The position numbers were made by a program, and so were the translations under genes. Below, one piece after another: positions 41,802 through 51,126 of a stretch of 64,000 nucleotides of DNA. Within the stretch, counting starts at the first letter, position 1; the number at the start of each line of letters is the position of its first letter. The DNA comes from Streptomyces guryensis (GTDB lineage Bacteria > Actinomycetota > Actinomycetes > Streptomycetales > Streptomycetaceae): contig NZ_JAJSBI010000041.1 in NCBI RefSeq assembly GCF_021261325.1, forward strand, positions 1 through 64,000, given 5' to 3'. The notes beneath the pieces were generated by a model, which made no database searches, had not been told where the DNA came from, and saw nothing but the letters and a program-made list of their open reading frames with translations.

Positions 41802-42587
41802 TCAGCGCATCAGCTCCCCTGCGTTGACCAGCAGCGACTGGCCCGTGATGGCCCGCGCCCGGTCCGAGGCCAGGAAGACCGCGGCGTCCGCCACGTCCCC
41901 GTCCGTCGCCAGGTCCGGCAGCGCCATCCGCCCGGTCAGCCGCTGCCGTACGTCGGCCTCGGGCACGCCCTCCGTCTGCGCCGTGAACTGGACGTACGCC
42001 TGCACAGGCGGCCCCCACATCCAGCCCGGGAGCACGGTGTTGACCCGTATGCGATGCGGCCCGAGCTCCCGGGCCAGGGAGTACATCGCGCTCGTCAGCG
42101 CCCCCTTCGAGGCCGCGTACGCCGCCTGCCTCACCTGGGTGGGGGCCGCCACCGACGACTGGGTCCCGATGAACACCACCGAGCCTCCGCACGCCTTCAG
42201 GGCGGGCAGGCACGCCCGCGTCATCCGCAGCGACCCCAGCAGGTTCACGTCGATCACCTGCTGCCAGCTCACGAAGTCCGCGTCCGCCAGACCGCCGAAG
42301 TAGCCGTCCATCGCGGCCACATGGACGACCGCGTCGATCCGCCCGAACCGCTCCCGCGCGAGCGCCGCCAGCGCCTCGCACTGCGCCTCGTCCCTGATGT
42401 CGGTCGCACGGTGCGCCGTGTGCGCCCCGTCCGGATCGATCTCGGCGGCGCTCTTGGCGAGGTTGGCCTCCGTGCGCGCCCCGAGCACCGCGTTGCCGCC
42501 GTCGCGCACGACCGCCGCCGCGACCTGATGGCCGAGCCCGGCGCCGACCCCCGACACGACGACGGTCTTGCCCGTGAGCAGTGACAT
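41802..42587 (-). CDS. SDR-family oxidoreductase
   Basis: 261 residues. Cofactor loop VVSGVGAGLGHQVAAAVV (Ser replacing the usual Thr), catalytic Ser in GTQSSVAAP, YAASK and NTVLPGWMWGPP. GGGAGG precedes the ATG. It is divergent from the hypothetical gene at 42667 with a regulon operator between, so it belongs to the catabolic regulon although 12 kb away from the main block. Confidence 0.9.
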   Translation of the reverse strand: MSLLTGKTVVVSGVGAGLGHQVAAAVVRDGGNAVLGARTEANLAKSAAEIDPDGAHTAHRATDIRDEAQCEALAALARERFGRIDAVVHVAAMDGYFGGLADADFVSWQQVIDVNLLGSLRMTRACLPALKACGGSVVFIGTQSSVAAPTQVRQAAYAASKGALTSAMYSLARELGPHRIRVNTVLPGWMWGPPVQAYVQFTAQTEGVPEADVRQRLTGRMALPDLATDGDVADAAVFLASDRARAITGQSLLVNAGELMR

Positions 42588-42614
42588 CGGAGCCTCCCGG
42601 GTATGGCGGTTTAT

Positions 42615-42629
42615 CTGACGGGGCGTCAG
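42615..42629. promoter_or_regulatory. Regulon operator copy 7, CTGACGGGGCGTCAG
   Basis: Perfect match to CTGACGGNNCGTCAG in the 79-bp divergent region between the SDR gene and the gene at 42667. It extends the regulon beyond the afsR-fbiC block. Confidence 0.7.
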
Positions 42630-42666
42630 AGTATGGGCGACCGGCCGAGGACGGAAGGGGAGCGAC

Positions 42667-43506
42667 ATGAGCGAGGAAACCCGTAGCGAGGTGTACGCCG
42701 AGCTGGCCGCCGTGGGGCCGTACGGAGTCCGCCCCGGCCATGCGCTCATCACCATGGTCGAGCCCCACCCGGGCCACGAGTACGCGTACAACCGCTGGTA
42801 CGAGGACGACCACTACTACGCCGGCGCGATGGCCATGCCCTGGATGTACGCCGGGCGCCGCTGGGTGGCGACCCGCGACCTCCAACTCCTGCGCTACCCC
42901 GAGAAGTCGGCGATCGCCCAGCCCGTCACCGCCGGCTGCTACATCTCGACGTACTGGATCACGGACGGCCGCTACGACGACCACATGCGGTGGACCGTCG
43001 CGATCAACAAGCGGCTCAACCGGGATGCCCGGGTCTACCAGGACCGTACGCACGTCTTCACGGCCTTCCAGGACCACGAGGCGACGGTCTACCGGGACGG
43101 GGCCGCCGGGCCCCGCGACGTCCACGCCCTCGACCACCCGTACGCGGGCCTGATCGTCGAGGTGATCGACGCCGAATCGGCGGAGCAGCGGACGGAGTTG
43201 CTGGAGTGGCTGCGCTCCCGGTACCTGCCCAGGCGGGTGGCGGGCTCACCGGCCGCGATGGTGACCGTCTTCCGCCCGACGCCCCTGCCCGGCGATCGCA
43301 TGACGTACGTCAAGCAGGTCGAGGGGGTGGGGACCAGGCTGACCCTGCTGTGGTTCCTGGAGGCGGATCCGCGGGAGTGCTGGGAGGCGTATTTCGCGGA
43401 CCTGGACGGGCCGGTGCAGGAGGCGGGGCTGGGGAGGGTGGAGCTGGTGGCGCCGTTCGTCCCGACGGTGCCGGGGACGGACAAGTACGTGGACCGGCTC
43501 AGGTAG
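42667..43506 (+). CDS. Conserved hypothetical protein, possible dimeric alpha/beta barrel
   Basis: 279 residues starting MSEETRSEVYAELAAVGPYG. The segment ALITMVEPHPGHEYAYNRWYEDDHYYAG and a second region (YAGLIVEVIDAESAEQRTEL) resemble two ferredoxin-like (Dabb/EthD-type) halves, which in other pathways bind aromatic or steroid-like ligands. It shares the operator at 42615 with the SDR gene. Its last codons are included in a 22-bp tandem duplication. Confidence 0.6.
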   Translation: MSEETRSEVYAELAAVGPYGVRPGHALITMVEPHPGHEYAYNRWYEDDHYYAGAMAMPWMYAGRRWVATRDLQLLRYPEKSAIAQPVTAGCYISTYWITDGRYDDHMRWTVAINKRLNRDARVYQDRTHVFTAFQDHEATVYRDGAAGPRDVHALDHPYAGLIVEVIDAESAEQRTELLEWLRSRYLPRRVAGSPAAMVTVFRPTPLPGDRMTYVKQVEGVGTRLTLLWFLEADPRECWEAYFADLDGPVQEAGLGRVELVAPFVPTVPGTDKYVDRLR

Positions 43507-43547
43507 GCACGTGGACCGGCTCAGGTAGGCACGTGGACCGGCTCAGG
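43487..43547. repeat. 22-bp tandem repeat (2.8 copies) across a stop codon
   Basis: The unit beginning ACGTGGACCGGCTCAGG is present at 43487-43508, 43509-43530 and partially at 43531-43547. The first copy encodes the C-terminal residues and stop of the preceding protein; the rest is non-coding. A recent slippage duplication is likely, since copies are identical. Confidence 0.9.
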
Positions 43548-43669
43548 CGGCGGACACAAGCCGAGCCCCCTCGGCAAGGACGGCGGGCTGGACGAGAGGG
43601 CTCTTCAGGTGCTGCTTGTGAAATTGTGGAAGGCGAACGCAGTCGAGGATCAGCGGATCCTCCCCCCTC

Positions 43670-43861
43670 CTAGGCCTTGATCGAGCCGACGAAGGTGTTC
43701 CACGCGTCGGCCGGGAAGGCCAGTACGGGGCCGTCGGTGACCTTGGAGTCCCGGACGGCCATCGCCGCGCGGACCGGTGACTTGATCTCGACGCACGCGC
43801 CGTTGCCCGTGGAGTACGACGACTTGGTCCAGGTGTCCGTGGCGCCCTGACGAATTGCCAT
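43670..43861 (-). CDS. DUF397-domain protein
   Basis: 63 residues: WTKSSYSTGNGACVEIKSPV near the start and RDSKVTDGPVLAFPADAWNTF at the end, the DUF397 signature. These small proteins pair with XRE/DUF5753 regulators of the WhiJ/BldB-type developmental families, which occurs here 214 bp upstream in the same direction (44076). They may act as antitoxin-like or modulating partners. Confidence 0.92.
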   Translation of the reverse strand: MAIRQGATDTWTKSSYSTGNGACVEIKSPVRAAMAVRDSKVTDGPVLAFPADAWNTFVGSIKA

Positions 43862-44075
43862 TTTTGCTCCGTAATGCCAGTTGTTGAGTTGCTGTCACCG
43901 CACGACGGATCCGACTCCGAACCCACAACGCGGTTTGCGCCAACCCTTGGTGTGTGGTGGCGTGATCGACGCTACTCGCCAACCTCGACGTACGAAGTGA
44001 CCATTCACTCGACCGGGTGGCATATTCCAGGTGGGTCTTCCAGTCTGGCCCCGGGAAGGTGTACCTTGCGGCGCT

Positions 44076-44933
44076 TCAGCGGGCGTAGTCCTTCGCGATG
44101 TCCGCGATGAGCTGCCGTGACTGGTCCGCGTTCAGGGCCTGCGCCCTCAGGTGCTCGTACATCACGCTGTACTTCTGCACGTCGTTGGCCTTCTCCAGGT
44201 ACAGGTCGCTGGTGACGCCCTCGATGTAGACGACGCTGGAGTCCGCCGCGTCCGGGAACTCCAGGATCGCGTACTGGCCGTTCAGCCCCGGATGGGCGCC
44301 CATGTCGAAGGGGATCACCTGCACGGTGACGTGCGGCAGTTGGGACTGCTCGACGAGGTGCTCCAGCTGGTCGCGCATGAGGGAGCGGTTGCCCACGACC
44401 CGGCGCAGGGCCGCCTCGTCCATCACCGTCCACAGCCGGAGCGGGTTCTCCGGGGCGGTGATTCGTTCCTGCCGGCGCAGGCGCACGTCGACGCGCTTCC
44501 CGACGTCCGCGGTGGCCGTCTCCGGCAGCGCCCCCGCGATCAGCGCCTCCGCGTACTGCCGGGTCTGCAGCAGCCCCGGGACGACCTGGGGGTCGTACAC
44601 CCGCAGACTCGCCGCGTCCGTCTCCAGCCCGATGTAGACGCTGTACGGAATATCGCCGAAGGAATGCCACCAGCCCTGCTGGCGGCTGTCCTTGGCCATC
44701 TGCATCAGCGAGTCGACGATCCGGTGGTCCTCCACCTCGTACACCCCGCACAGGTCACGGACGTCGCGCTGGCTGATGCTGCGCCGGCCGTTCTCCAGCC
44801 GGCTGATCTTCGACTGCGAAACCAGCAGCCGCTCGGCGACCTCTTCGGCCGTCATGCCCTTGAGCTCGCGGAGCCGACGCAGCTCCTGGCCCAGCCGGCG
44901 TCGCCTGACGGTGGGATTGACATTGGACGCCAC
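44076..44933 (-). CDS. XRE-family regulator with DUF5753 (Scr1/WhiJ type)
   Basis: 285 residues. N-terminal XRE helix-turn-helix (LGQELRRLRELKGMTAEEVAERLLVSQSKISRLENGRR, about 14-51) followed by a DUF5753 domain (VPGLLQTRQYAEALI, RQERITAPENPLRLWTVMDEAALRR, HVTVQVIPFDMGAHPGLNGQYAILEFP). Works with the DUF397 protein downstream. Such pairs influence development and antibiotic production in Streptomyces. It is the intact counterpart of the truncated gene at 105-239. Confidence 0.92.
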   Translation of the reverse strand: MASNVNPTVRRRRLGQELRRLRELKGMTAEEVAERLLVSQSKISRLENGRRSISQRDVRDLCGVYEVEDHRIVDSLMQMAKDSRQQGWWHSFGDIPYSVYIGLETDAASLRVYDPQVVPGLLQTRQYAEALIAGALPETATADVGKRVDVRLRRQERITAPENPLRLWTVMDEAALRRVVGNRSLMRDQLEHLVEQSQLPHVTVQVIPFDMGAHPGLNGQYAILEFPDAADSSVVYIEGVTSDLYLEKANDVQKYSVMYEHLRAQALNADQSRQLIADIAKDYAR

Positions 44934-45299
44934 GAGACGTGCACCTCCGGCTGCGTGCCTGCACTAGCTGTACTTTGCCACTTTGCGTATCTGCTGTTGA
45001 GCAGACTGCCACCAAGGCACTTGGTACCGCTGGAAAACGGCGTATATGCGCTGCACGCACGCCAGTTCATGGGTTCATGGAAAAACGGCCGCGCGGGGCA
45101 GGGGAACCGTTACGGCATCCGCATGGACGGATGGCGTACGGCCCCGCTGCCCCGCGCGGACCAGCGGCTCCCGTACCGGGTCTCGGGGACTGCCTGTGCA
45201 GGCTCGGTGCGGCGCTCGGCGGTGCGTGGTGCGTTGCGGTGCGTGGTGCTGCGGTACGTGCTGCTCTGCGGTTCGTGCCGTTCGTCGTGGGACTGCGGC
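44934..45299. other. 366-bp intergenic region
   Basis: No convincing gene. It holds the probable promoter of the XRE gene next to 44974-44988, an 8-bp direct repeat GTTCATGG GTTCATGG near 45065, and a G/T/C-rich stretch (45210-45295) with many TGCGGTGCGTGG-like near repeats that opens frames on both strands by composition. It could also carry the untranslated end of the GPP34 gene. Confidence 0.5.
44974..44988 (-). promoter_or_regulatory. Direct repeat GCAAAGT-G-GCAAAGT upstream of the XRE gene
   Basis: Written on the gene's strand, GCAAAGTGGCAAAGT contains two 7-bp units spaced by 8 bp, about 45 bp ahead of the XRE/DUF5753 start. A candidate autoregulatory site. Confidence 0.4.
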
Positions 45300-46061
45300 T
45301 CAGTGGGCCACGACGCGCGCCATGGAACCGCGGCGCGGCTGCATCGGAACGCCACGAGCGGGTTCCGGTGCGGACCTGGCCGGTCCGGCGGCGGCCTGAC
45401 GGCCGGCCGGGGCGGCCGGGTTGCGGCGTGGCTGTGCGCCCACGCCGTTCTGGACGTCCATCACCGCGTGCGCGACGAGACCGCCCATGGGGTCGTGCCT
45501 GATCAGATCCCGCAGCCGGGAACGGGACGAACGCCCCTCGTTCCCCGGATACAGGTGCTTGCCGAGGCCGACCGCGTGCGCCAGTGCGGCGAGCGCCGCG
45601 GTCCGCGGGTCCGGCGGTACGCCGGTGCGGATCGCGGAGTCCAGCCGGGCCCTGATCTCCCGGCTGATCTCGGTGTCCGTCGCCTGGTAGCGAGTCGTCG
45701 GCAGCACTCCGCACATCTGGCCCGCCACGGCATGCACCATGCCGCACCGCTCCAGATGAGCGAGGTAGATCTGGCGCAGCCCCAGCCGGGGCCCGCCGAT
45801 CCAGTTCACTGCACGCACGGGAGCGCCACGCCTTCGCAGCAACTCCAACGCACAGTCCAAAGTTGGATCTCCAGTCGGCCGTGGGGCTACCACGGCGATA
45901 CGATCCCCGTCTGGGGCTATCCGTCCGGCCAGCGCCAGCTCCACTAGCTGCGCTCCGGCCAGACCGAGGTCGAGCGACTGCGGCTGTGCAGTGGTACCCG
46001 TGGCCGGGTCCAATGCCAGCAGCAGAAGCTCCTCCGGAATAGTTCTGCGGCTCCTGCCCAT
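45300..46061 (-). CDS. GPP34/GOLPH3-like phosphoprotein
   Basis: 253 residues beginning MGRSRRTIPEELLLLALDPA, the start typical of bacterial GOLPH3-like (GPP34) proteins, with LGLAGAQLVELALAGRI, the central IYLAHLERCGMVH and a C-terminal DVQNGVGAQ. The last 40 residues are a Pro/Ala/Gly/Arg-rich tail. Eukaryotic members bind phosphoinositides; the Streptomyces role is unknown. Confidence 0.88.
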   Translation of the reverse strand: MGRSRRTIPEELLLLALDPATGTTAQPQSLDLGLAGAQLVELALAGRIAPDGDRIAVVAPRPTGDPTLDCALELLRRRGAPVRAVNWIGGPRLGLRQIYLAHLERCGMVHAVAGQMCGVLPTTRYQATDTEISREIRARLDSAIRTGVPPDPRTAALAALAHAVGLGKHLYPGNEGRSSRSRLRDLIRHDPMGGLVAHAVMDVQNGVGAQPRRNPAAPAGRQAAAGPARSAPEPARGVPMQPRRGSMARVVAH

Positions 46062-46297
46062 CCATGCCTCCCCGCGTGGATGAAAGACAGGGTGACCCCT
46101 CTCACATTGGTCTGTCGAGGGTGCGTGACCTGTTTGTGAGGGAACCGGTAGGTATGTCGTTCTCGTCTACCGCAGGGGTTAAGCCCGCACACAGGACACT
46201 GGTACATGGTTCGGACAGCGTGTTTGAGCGGTGTCGCGGGCGGCGGTTCACGGTTCGGTAGGTCGCACGGACGGCGTGCGGCATGGAGGAGGCATCG

Positions 46298-49027
46298 GTG
46301 GCGGGCGAGTCCCCCGACAGGTCGAAGCAGCGCGAGTCGTCGGCAGAACCGACGTCGGGGAACACGGGCCCGGTTCCCGAATCCGGCGGCCAGGAGCGCC
46401 CGGCCCGCGATCCCCGGCTCCCGGTGGCCAGGGAGAGCGGCTCACAGTCCGCCTCCTCCGATACGTCCGAGCCACGCGGCGGCGTGGACACGGCAACACG
46501 GGTGTTCTCGGTACGGGACCTGAAGACCGGGGAGTCCGACGGGCCCGCGGCTGAGGAGGGTGAGGCCGGGAAGCCTGCGGCCGAGGAGACCTCGGCTCGG
46601 GAAACCGAGCCGGAGCGTACGGCCGGGGAGGCCGCGGCCGAGGGGGCCTCGGTGGGGGGACCTGCGTCTGAGGCGCCGGAGGTTGAGGAGGCCGCGGCTG
46701 AGGAGCCTCAGGCCGGGGAGCTTGAAGCCGGGGAGACCGTGGCCGAGGAGCCTGCGCCCGGGAAGACCCCGGCCGAGGAGCGTGAAGGCGAGGAGGCCGC
46801 GGCTGAGGAGTCCGGGACCGCGGAGGCGGAGGACTCCGCGGGCGAGGACGCGGCGGCTGTCGGTGACGATGACGCGTCCGAGAGTGCGGATTCGGCCGAC
46901 GACGCCGGTGCGGCCAAGGGCGGAGAGGCCGGTGACGCCCGGCTTCGGGCTGCTGTGGCGGCTTGGGTCCGCTCCGGGGACTCCAAGGACCCCAAGGAGC
47001 CCCAGAACGCGCAGACGGCCGCTGAGGCCGGCGAGGGCGGTGCCTCGGAGGCGGAAGCGGAACCGCGGCCCGACGCCGACAGCGATGCCGAGCACGACAC
47101 TGCCCCCGACTCCGACGAGCCGGAAGCGGGACCGGAAGACGCCGGCCCCGGCCTCGATGCGGCCGCCGAGTCCGAAACGGACGCCGGCTCGGACGCGGAT
47201 GCTGCGCGCGAGCCCGGCGCGGGTGCAGACTCGGCAACGGAGGCCGCGCCCGAGTCCGCCGCCGATGCCGGTGCTGAAGCCGAAACGGGCGCCGACGTCG
47301 AAACCGGCGACCAGCGCGAAACCGGTGACGGACCCGCGGTCGCCGACGGCGGGGAAGCCCCGAAGGGGCCACCCGCAGCCGACGACGAAAGTGGTACGGG
47401 TGGTGCGGGTGGGAGCACCAAGGCCGAAGGCGAAGCCGAGGCCGAGGTCGACGACCAGCCCATCGATCAGCCCACCGCCATCTTCAAGCGCCCCACCAAG
47501 CCCCAGGTCGACCAGCCCACCACCATGCTCAAGCTCGGTGGCACCCTCAAGGGCGTCAGGGACGCCAAAGAGGTCAAGGACGTCAAGGACGTCAAGGACG
47601 TCAAGACCCCCGAGCCGTCCGAAGCCGAGCGCACCAGCACATTCGTAGCCCTCAAGCCCCTGGACGAACCCCGCACCCGCAAGCCCGCGGACGCGACCGC
47701 CCCCGTCCCCCAGGTCGGCCCCGAGCGCACCGCCCAGCAGCCGCTGCCCCCGAAGCCGCCGCTGGACCTGCTGGCCGAGCTGACGAACACGCCTCCGCCG
47801 CCACAGACCCCGGTCCGCACGATCATCCGCAGGGTCAAGATCTGGACCCCTCTGGTCCTGCTCCTCGCGATCGTCTTTGCGATCGTGCAGGCCGTGCGCC
47901 CGCTGCCCACCCCCACCCTCGCGCTGACCGCCGACGACTCGTACACCTTCGGCGGCAGCAAGGCCGGCCTCCCCTGGCCGAACGAGGGGCAGGGCCGGCT
48001 GGACGTCAACGGCATCGGCACGATGGGGACTTTCGGCAAGCCGACCCCCGTCCCCATCGGCTCCGTCGCCAAGGCCATGACGGCGTACATCGTCCTCAAG
48101 GACCACCCGCTGAAGCCGGGCGAGGAGGGCGAGAAGATCACGGTCGACGCCCTGGCGGAGAAGGAGGGCGGCTACGACAAGGACAACGAGTCGACCCTCA
48201 ACACCGTCAAGAAGGGCGACGTCCTCACCGAGAAGCAGGCGCTGTCGGCGATCATGATCCCGTCCGCGAACAACATCGCGCGCCTGCTGGCCCGCTGGGA
48301 CGCGGGCTCCGAGGCGGCGTTCATCAAGAAGATGAACGACACCGCCAAGCAGCTCGGGATGAAGAACACCACCTACACCGACGCCTCCGGCCTCAAGGAG
48401 ACCACCGTCTCCACAGCCGAGGACCAGGTGGAGCTCGGCAACCAGCTGGTGAAGATCCCGGCCCTGATGGACATCACCAAGCTTCCCTCCTGGACCGACC
48501 CCTCCGGCACGAAGTGGCCCAACTTCGACAAGCTCGTCCCCTACAACGGCGCCATCGGCATCAAGACGGGTACGACCACCAAGGCCGGCGGCAACCTCCT
48601 GTTCGCCGCCACCAAGCAGGTCGGCGGCGAGACGGTCACCGTCGTCGGCGCGATCCTCGGCCAGCACACGGCGCCGATCATCGACACCGTCAACGGTGTC
48701 AGCAAGACGGCGATGATCGCCGCCCAGAACGCGCTGACCTCGACGAAGATACTGAAGAAGGGCGACGTCGTCGGCTACGTGGACGACCAGCTCGGCGGGC
48801 ACACGCCGATCGTGCTCACCAAGGACGTCGCCGCGGTCGGCTGGGCGGGCCTGAAGGTGAAGCTGTCCTTCGACGCCGCCGACCTGCCGCACACCGCGAA
48901 GGCCGGCACCAAGGTGGGCACGCTCACCGTGGGCGACGGCTCCAGCGGCGCGGTCAAGGTCCCGGTCGCGCTGCAGAAGGACCTCGCCGAACCCGGCTTC
49001 GCGGCGAAGCTCGAACGCCTCGGCTGA
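46298..49027 (+). CDS. D-alanyl-D-alanine carboxypeptidase with a 500-residue acidic N-terminal tail
   Basis: About 909 residues. Residues 1 to about 510 are a low-complexity Glu/Ala/Asp-rich cytoplasmic tail with irregular EEAAAEE and ESETDAGSDAD repeats, followed by DVKDVKDVK; a single membrane span (PLVLLLAIVFAIVQAV, about 517-535) anchors an extracellular penicillin-binding domain with SVAK (589-592), SANN (656-659) and KTGTT (756-760), the S11 carboxypeptidase triad. The enzyme trims peptidoglycan stem peptides. GTG 46298 is chosen because GGAGGAGGC precedes it; the ATG at 46283 lies within that site. The tail is far longer than in most family members. Confidence 0.88.
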   Translation: MAGESPDRSKQRESSAEPTSGNTGPVPESGGQERPARDPRLPVARESGSQSASSDTSEPRGGVDTATRVFSVRDLKTGESDGPAAEEGEAGKPAAEETSARETEPERTAGEAAAEGASVGGPASEAPEVEEAAAEEPQAGELEAGETVAEEPAPGKTPAEEREGEEAAAEESGTAEAEDSAGEDAAAVGDDDASESADSADDAGAAKGGEAGDARLRAAVAAWVRSGDSKDPKEPQNAQTAAEAGEGGASEAEAEPRPDADSDAEHDTAPDSDEPEAGPEDAGPGLDAAAESETDAGSDADAAREPGAGADSATEAAPESAADAGAEAETGADVETGDQRETGDGPAVADGGEAPKGPPAADDESGTGGAGGSTKAEGEAEAEVDDQPIDQPTAIFKRPTKPQVDQPTTMLKLGGTLKGVRDAKEVKDVKDVKDVKTPEPSEAERTSTFVALKPLDEPRTRKPADATAPVPQVGPERTAQQPLPPKPPLDLLAELTNTPPPPQTPVRTIIRRVKIWTPLVLLLAIVFAIVQAVRPLPTPTLALTADDSYTFGGSKAGLPWPNEGQGRLDVNGIGTMGTFGKPTPVPIGSVAKAMTAYIVLKDHPLKPGEEGEKITVDALAEKEGGYDKDNESTLNTVKKGDVLTEKQALSAIMIPSANNIARLLARWDAGSEAAFIKKMNDTAKQLGMKNTTYTDASGLKETTVSTAEDQVELGNQLVKIPALMDITKLPSWTDPSGTKWPNFDKLVPYNGAIGIKTGTTTKAGGNLLFAATKQVGGETVTVVGAILGQHTAPIIDTVNGVSKTAMIAAQNALTSTKILKKGDVVGYVDDQLGGHTPIVLTKDVAAVGWAGLKVKLSFDAADLPHTAKAGTKVGTLTVGDGSSGAVKVPVALQKDLAEPGFAAKLERLG

Positions 49028-49048
49028 CGTCGGGCCGCGGATGTCGTC

Positions 49049-49092
49049 GCACCCCGTCGGAGGGCCCGCCAGGGAGCCCTCCGACGGGGTGC
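49049..49092. terminator. Hairpin terminator after the carboxypeptidase gene
   Basis: Arms GCACCCCGTCGGAGGGC (49049-49065) and GCCCTCCGACGGGGTGC (49076-49092), a perfect 17-bp stem with a 10-base loop, 22 bp after the stop. Confidence 0.9.
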
Positions 49093-49230
49093 GTGCTAGC
49101 GTCACGAAACGGGGCAGGCCGCCGCTCACGGGACGCGACCGGGAAATCCCCGGGGACGCAGCCGCGAACCAGCGGACAACGGGACGCGTCCCGGAACAGA
49201 AAGACGGGACACCACGGGGAGTGCCTTCAG

Positions 49231-51126
49231 GTGGCCACTGCGGAGCCGACACACGCCGACGACGCCGATCCGGGCCCGGGAAACGGCCCGCGAATACGCG
49301 TACCCGCACCGCGCACGGACGGTATGCCCGGTATGCATGGAACTGACACCGATCGTCCGCAGCTGAGCGAGCGGGCGACGATCGACAGCACGTCACGTGC
49401 GGAGGCCGCCTTCCTCGCCCTGCGCGAGCGGCTGCTGCGCCACCCGGTGCTCTCCCTCACCGCCCTGTCCGGAGTACTCCACATCGTCTGGTTCTTCACC
49501 TTCGCGAACAGTGGCGGCGATCTGGCGGCGCAGGACGCGTGGGCCGAGTTCGTCGGCCGGCACCCGGACTCGGCGTACAACCTGGCCTGGTACGGCGGGA
49601 TGCACCCGGTGTCGTACAGCGTGGTCTCGCCGTATCTGATGTCGGTGCTCGGCGTCCGTACGACGATGATGATCGCGGGGACGTTCTCGGCCGGCCTGCT
49701 GACGATGCTCCTCATCCGCAGCCGGAGTGTGAAGAACCCGCTGTGGGCGTCCCTGGCGGGTCTTTTCGCGTTCCTGTGCAACGCGGTCTCGGGCCGGGTG
49801 ACCTTCGGCCTGGGCACGATGTTCGCGCTGGGCGCGGTCGCCACCGTCTTCTGCTGGCCGTACAAGTGGCGCTACAAACGGTGGGCGAAGGCCCTGTGCG
49901 CGGCCCCGCTGGCCGCGCTGGCGACGATGTCGTCACCGGTCGCCGGCCTGTTCGTGGGGCTGGTGGCCGTCGCTCTGTTCCTGCAGAAGCGCCGTCCCGG
50001 CGCCTGGGCCCTGGGGCTCACCCCGGCCGCGGTGGTGGCCGTGTCGGCCTGGCTGTTCCCCTTCTCCGGCACCCAGCCGATGACGATCTGGTCGGTGATC
50101 CTGCCGTTCCTGTACGCCGTCCTCGCCTTCGTGCTCGTCCCGAAGAAGTGGACGACGGTCCGCCTGACGGCCGCGGTCTACGGCATCTCGGTCCTCGCGG
50201 TCTGGCTGGTCAGCTCGCAGATCGGATCCAACATCACCCGGCTGGCGATGCTGTTCGCCGGCGTGACCCTGGTCGCGGCGCTCCCGTTCACGGTTCCGCG
50301 TTCGCGCAAGTGGTACGTCACGGTGCTCGCGTTCGCCGGCTTCGTCGTCTGGATCGGCTTCAAGTCGGTGGACGACATCATCCACACGTCGCCCGCCGCG
50401 TCCTGGGCGCGCGAGCTCGCCCCCCTCGTGAACGAGCTCCAGGGCGTCGGTGCCGAGAAGGGCCGCGTCGAGGTCGTCCCCGCCCGCTCCCACCGCGAGG
50501 CCTCCGCCCTCGCCCCGTACGTCAACCTGGCCCGCGGCTGGAACCGCCAGGCCGACATGGAGCGCAACCCCCTCTTCTACGACGACACCCTCAACTCGGC
50601 GAACTACCACGAGTGGCTGCAGCGCTGGGCCGTCCACTTCGTCGTCCTGCCCAAGGGCGAACCGGACGGCGACGGCGGCCAGCGCGAGCGGGAGCTCGTG
50701 CAGCGGGGCATGCCGTATCTGAAGCAGATCTGGGGCGACGCCAACTGGCAGCTGTTCCGCGTCACCGACCCCACCCCGCTCGCCGACCCGCCCGCCATCG
50801 TCGACCGCGCGGCCCAGGGCGAGCTGACCATCGAGGTCAAGAAGCCCGCCCGCGTCCTGATCCGCGTCCCCTATTCCCCGTGGCTCGGCCTCGTCGACAC
50901 CAAGGGCAAGGGCGTCAAACCCCCGCAGGAGACCTACGCCTCCAAGCACCGCGCCGACGGCACGCCCAAGTCGTACGACAACGTCAACGGCTGTCTGATG
51001 CAGACGCAGGAGGACGACAAGGGCGACAAGTGGACGATCCTGCTGGCCCCGAAGGCGGGGACCTACCGGCTCGGGGCGCCGTACCAGCTGCCGCGCGGCA
51101 CGCCCTGTCCGGACGAGTTGAAGTGA
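49231..51126 (+). CDS. Polytopic membrane protein (MFS-annotated or glycosyltransferase-like)
   Basis: 631 residues. A soluble N-terminal part (about 1-65) precedes about ten membrane spans (LTALSGVLHIVWFFTFANSG to GFVVWIGFK), then an extracytoplasmic C-terminal region of about 240 residues (NPLFYDDTLNSANYHEWLQR, AVHFVVLPKGEPDG, WGDANWQLFRVTDP). The presence of HPVSYSVVSPYL and a Trp/Tyr-rich outer domain suggests a GT-C-like glycosyltransferase or transporter; I cannot decide. GGGGAG lies 9 bases before the GTG. Confidence 0.75.
   Translation: MATAEPTHADDADPGPGNGPRIRVPAPRTDGMPGMHGTDTDRPQLSERATIDSTSRAEAAFLALRERLLRHPVLSLTALSGVLHIVWFFTFANSGGDLAAQDAWAEFVGRHPDSAYNLAWYGGMHPVSYSVVSPYLMSVLGVRTTMMIAGTFSAGLLTMLLIRSRSVKNPLWASLAGLFAFLCNAVSGRVTFGLGTMFALGAVATVFCWPYKWRYKRWAKALCAAPLAALATMSSPVAGLFVGLVAVALFLQKRRPGAWALGLTPAAVVAVSAWLFPFSGTQPMTIWSVILPFLYAVLAFVLVPKKWTTVRLTAAVYGISVLAVWLVSSQIGSNITRLAMLFAGVTLVAALPFTVPRSRKWYVTVLAFAGFVVWIGFKSVDDIIHTSPAASWARELAPLVNELQGVGAEKGRVEVVPARSHREASALAPYVNLARGWNRQADMERNPLFYDDTLNSANYHEWLQRWAVHFVVLPKGEPDGDGGQRERELVQRGMPYLKQIWGDANWQLFRVTDPTPLADPPAIVDRAAQGELTIEVKKPARVLIRVPYSPWLGLVDTKGKGVKPPQETYASKHRADGTPKSYDNVNGCLMQTQEDDKGDKWTILLAPKAGTYRLGAPYQLPRGTPCPDELK

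Noticed and set aside
45067..45300. Genes in the G/T-rich stretch upstream of the XRE gene
   Set aside because: Open frames on both strands arise from biased composition; no start with a ribosome-binding site and no domain.
49041..49346. Open frame between the carboxypeptidase and the membrane protein gene
   Set aside because: It spans the strong terminator at 49049-49092 and overlaps the better supported GTG start at 49231; composition is low-complexity basic.
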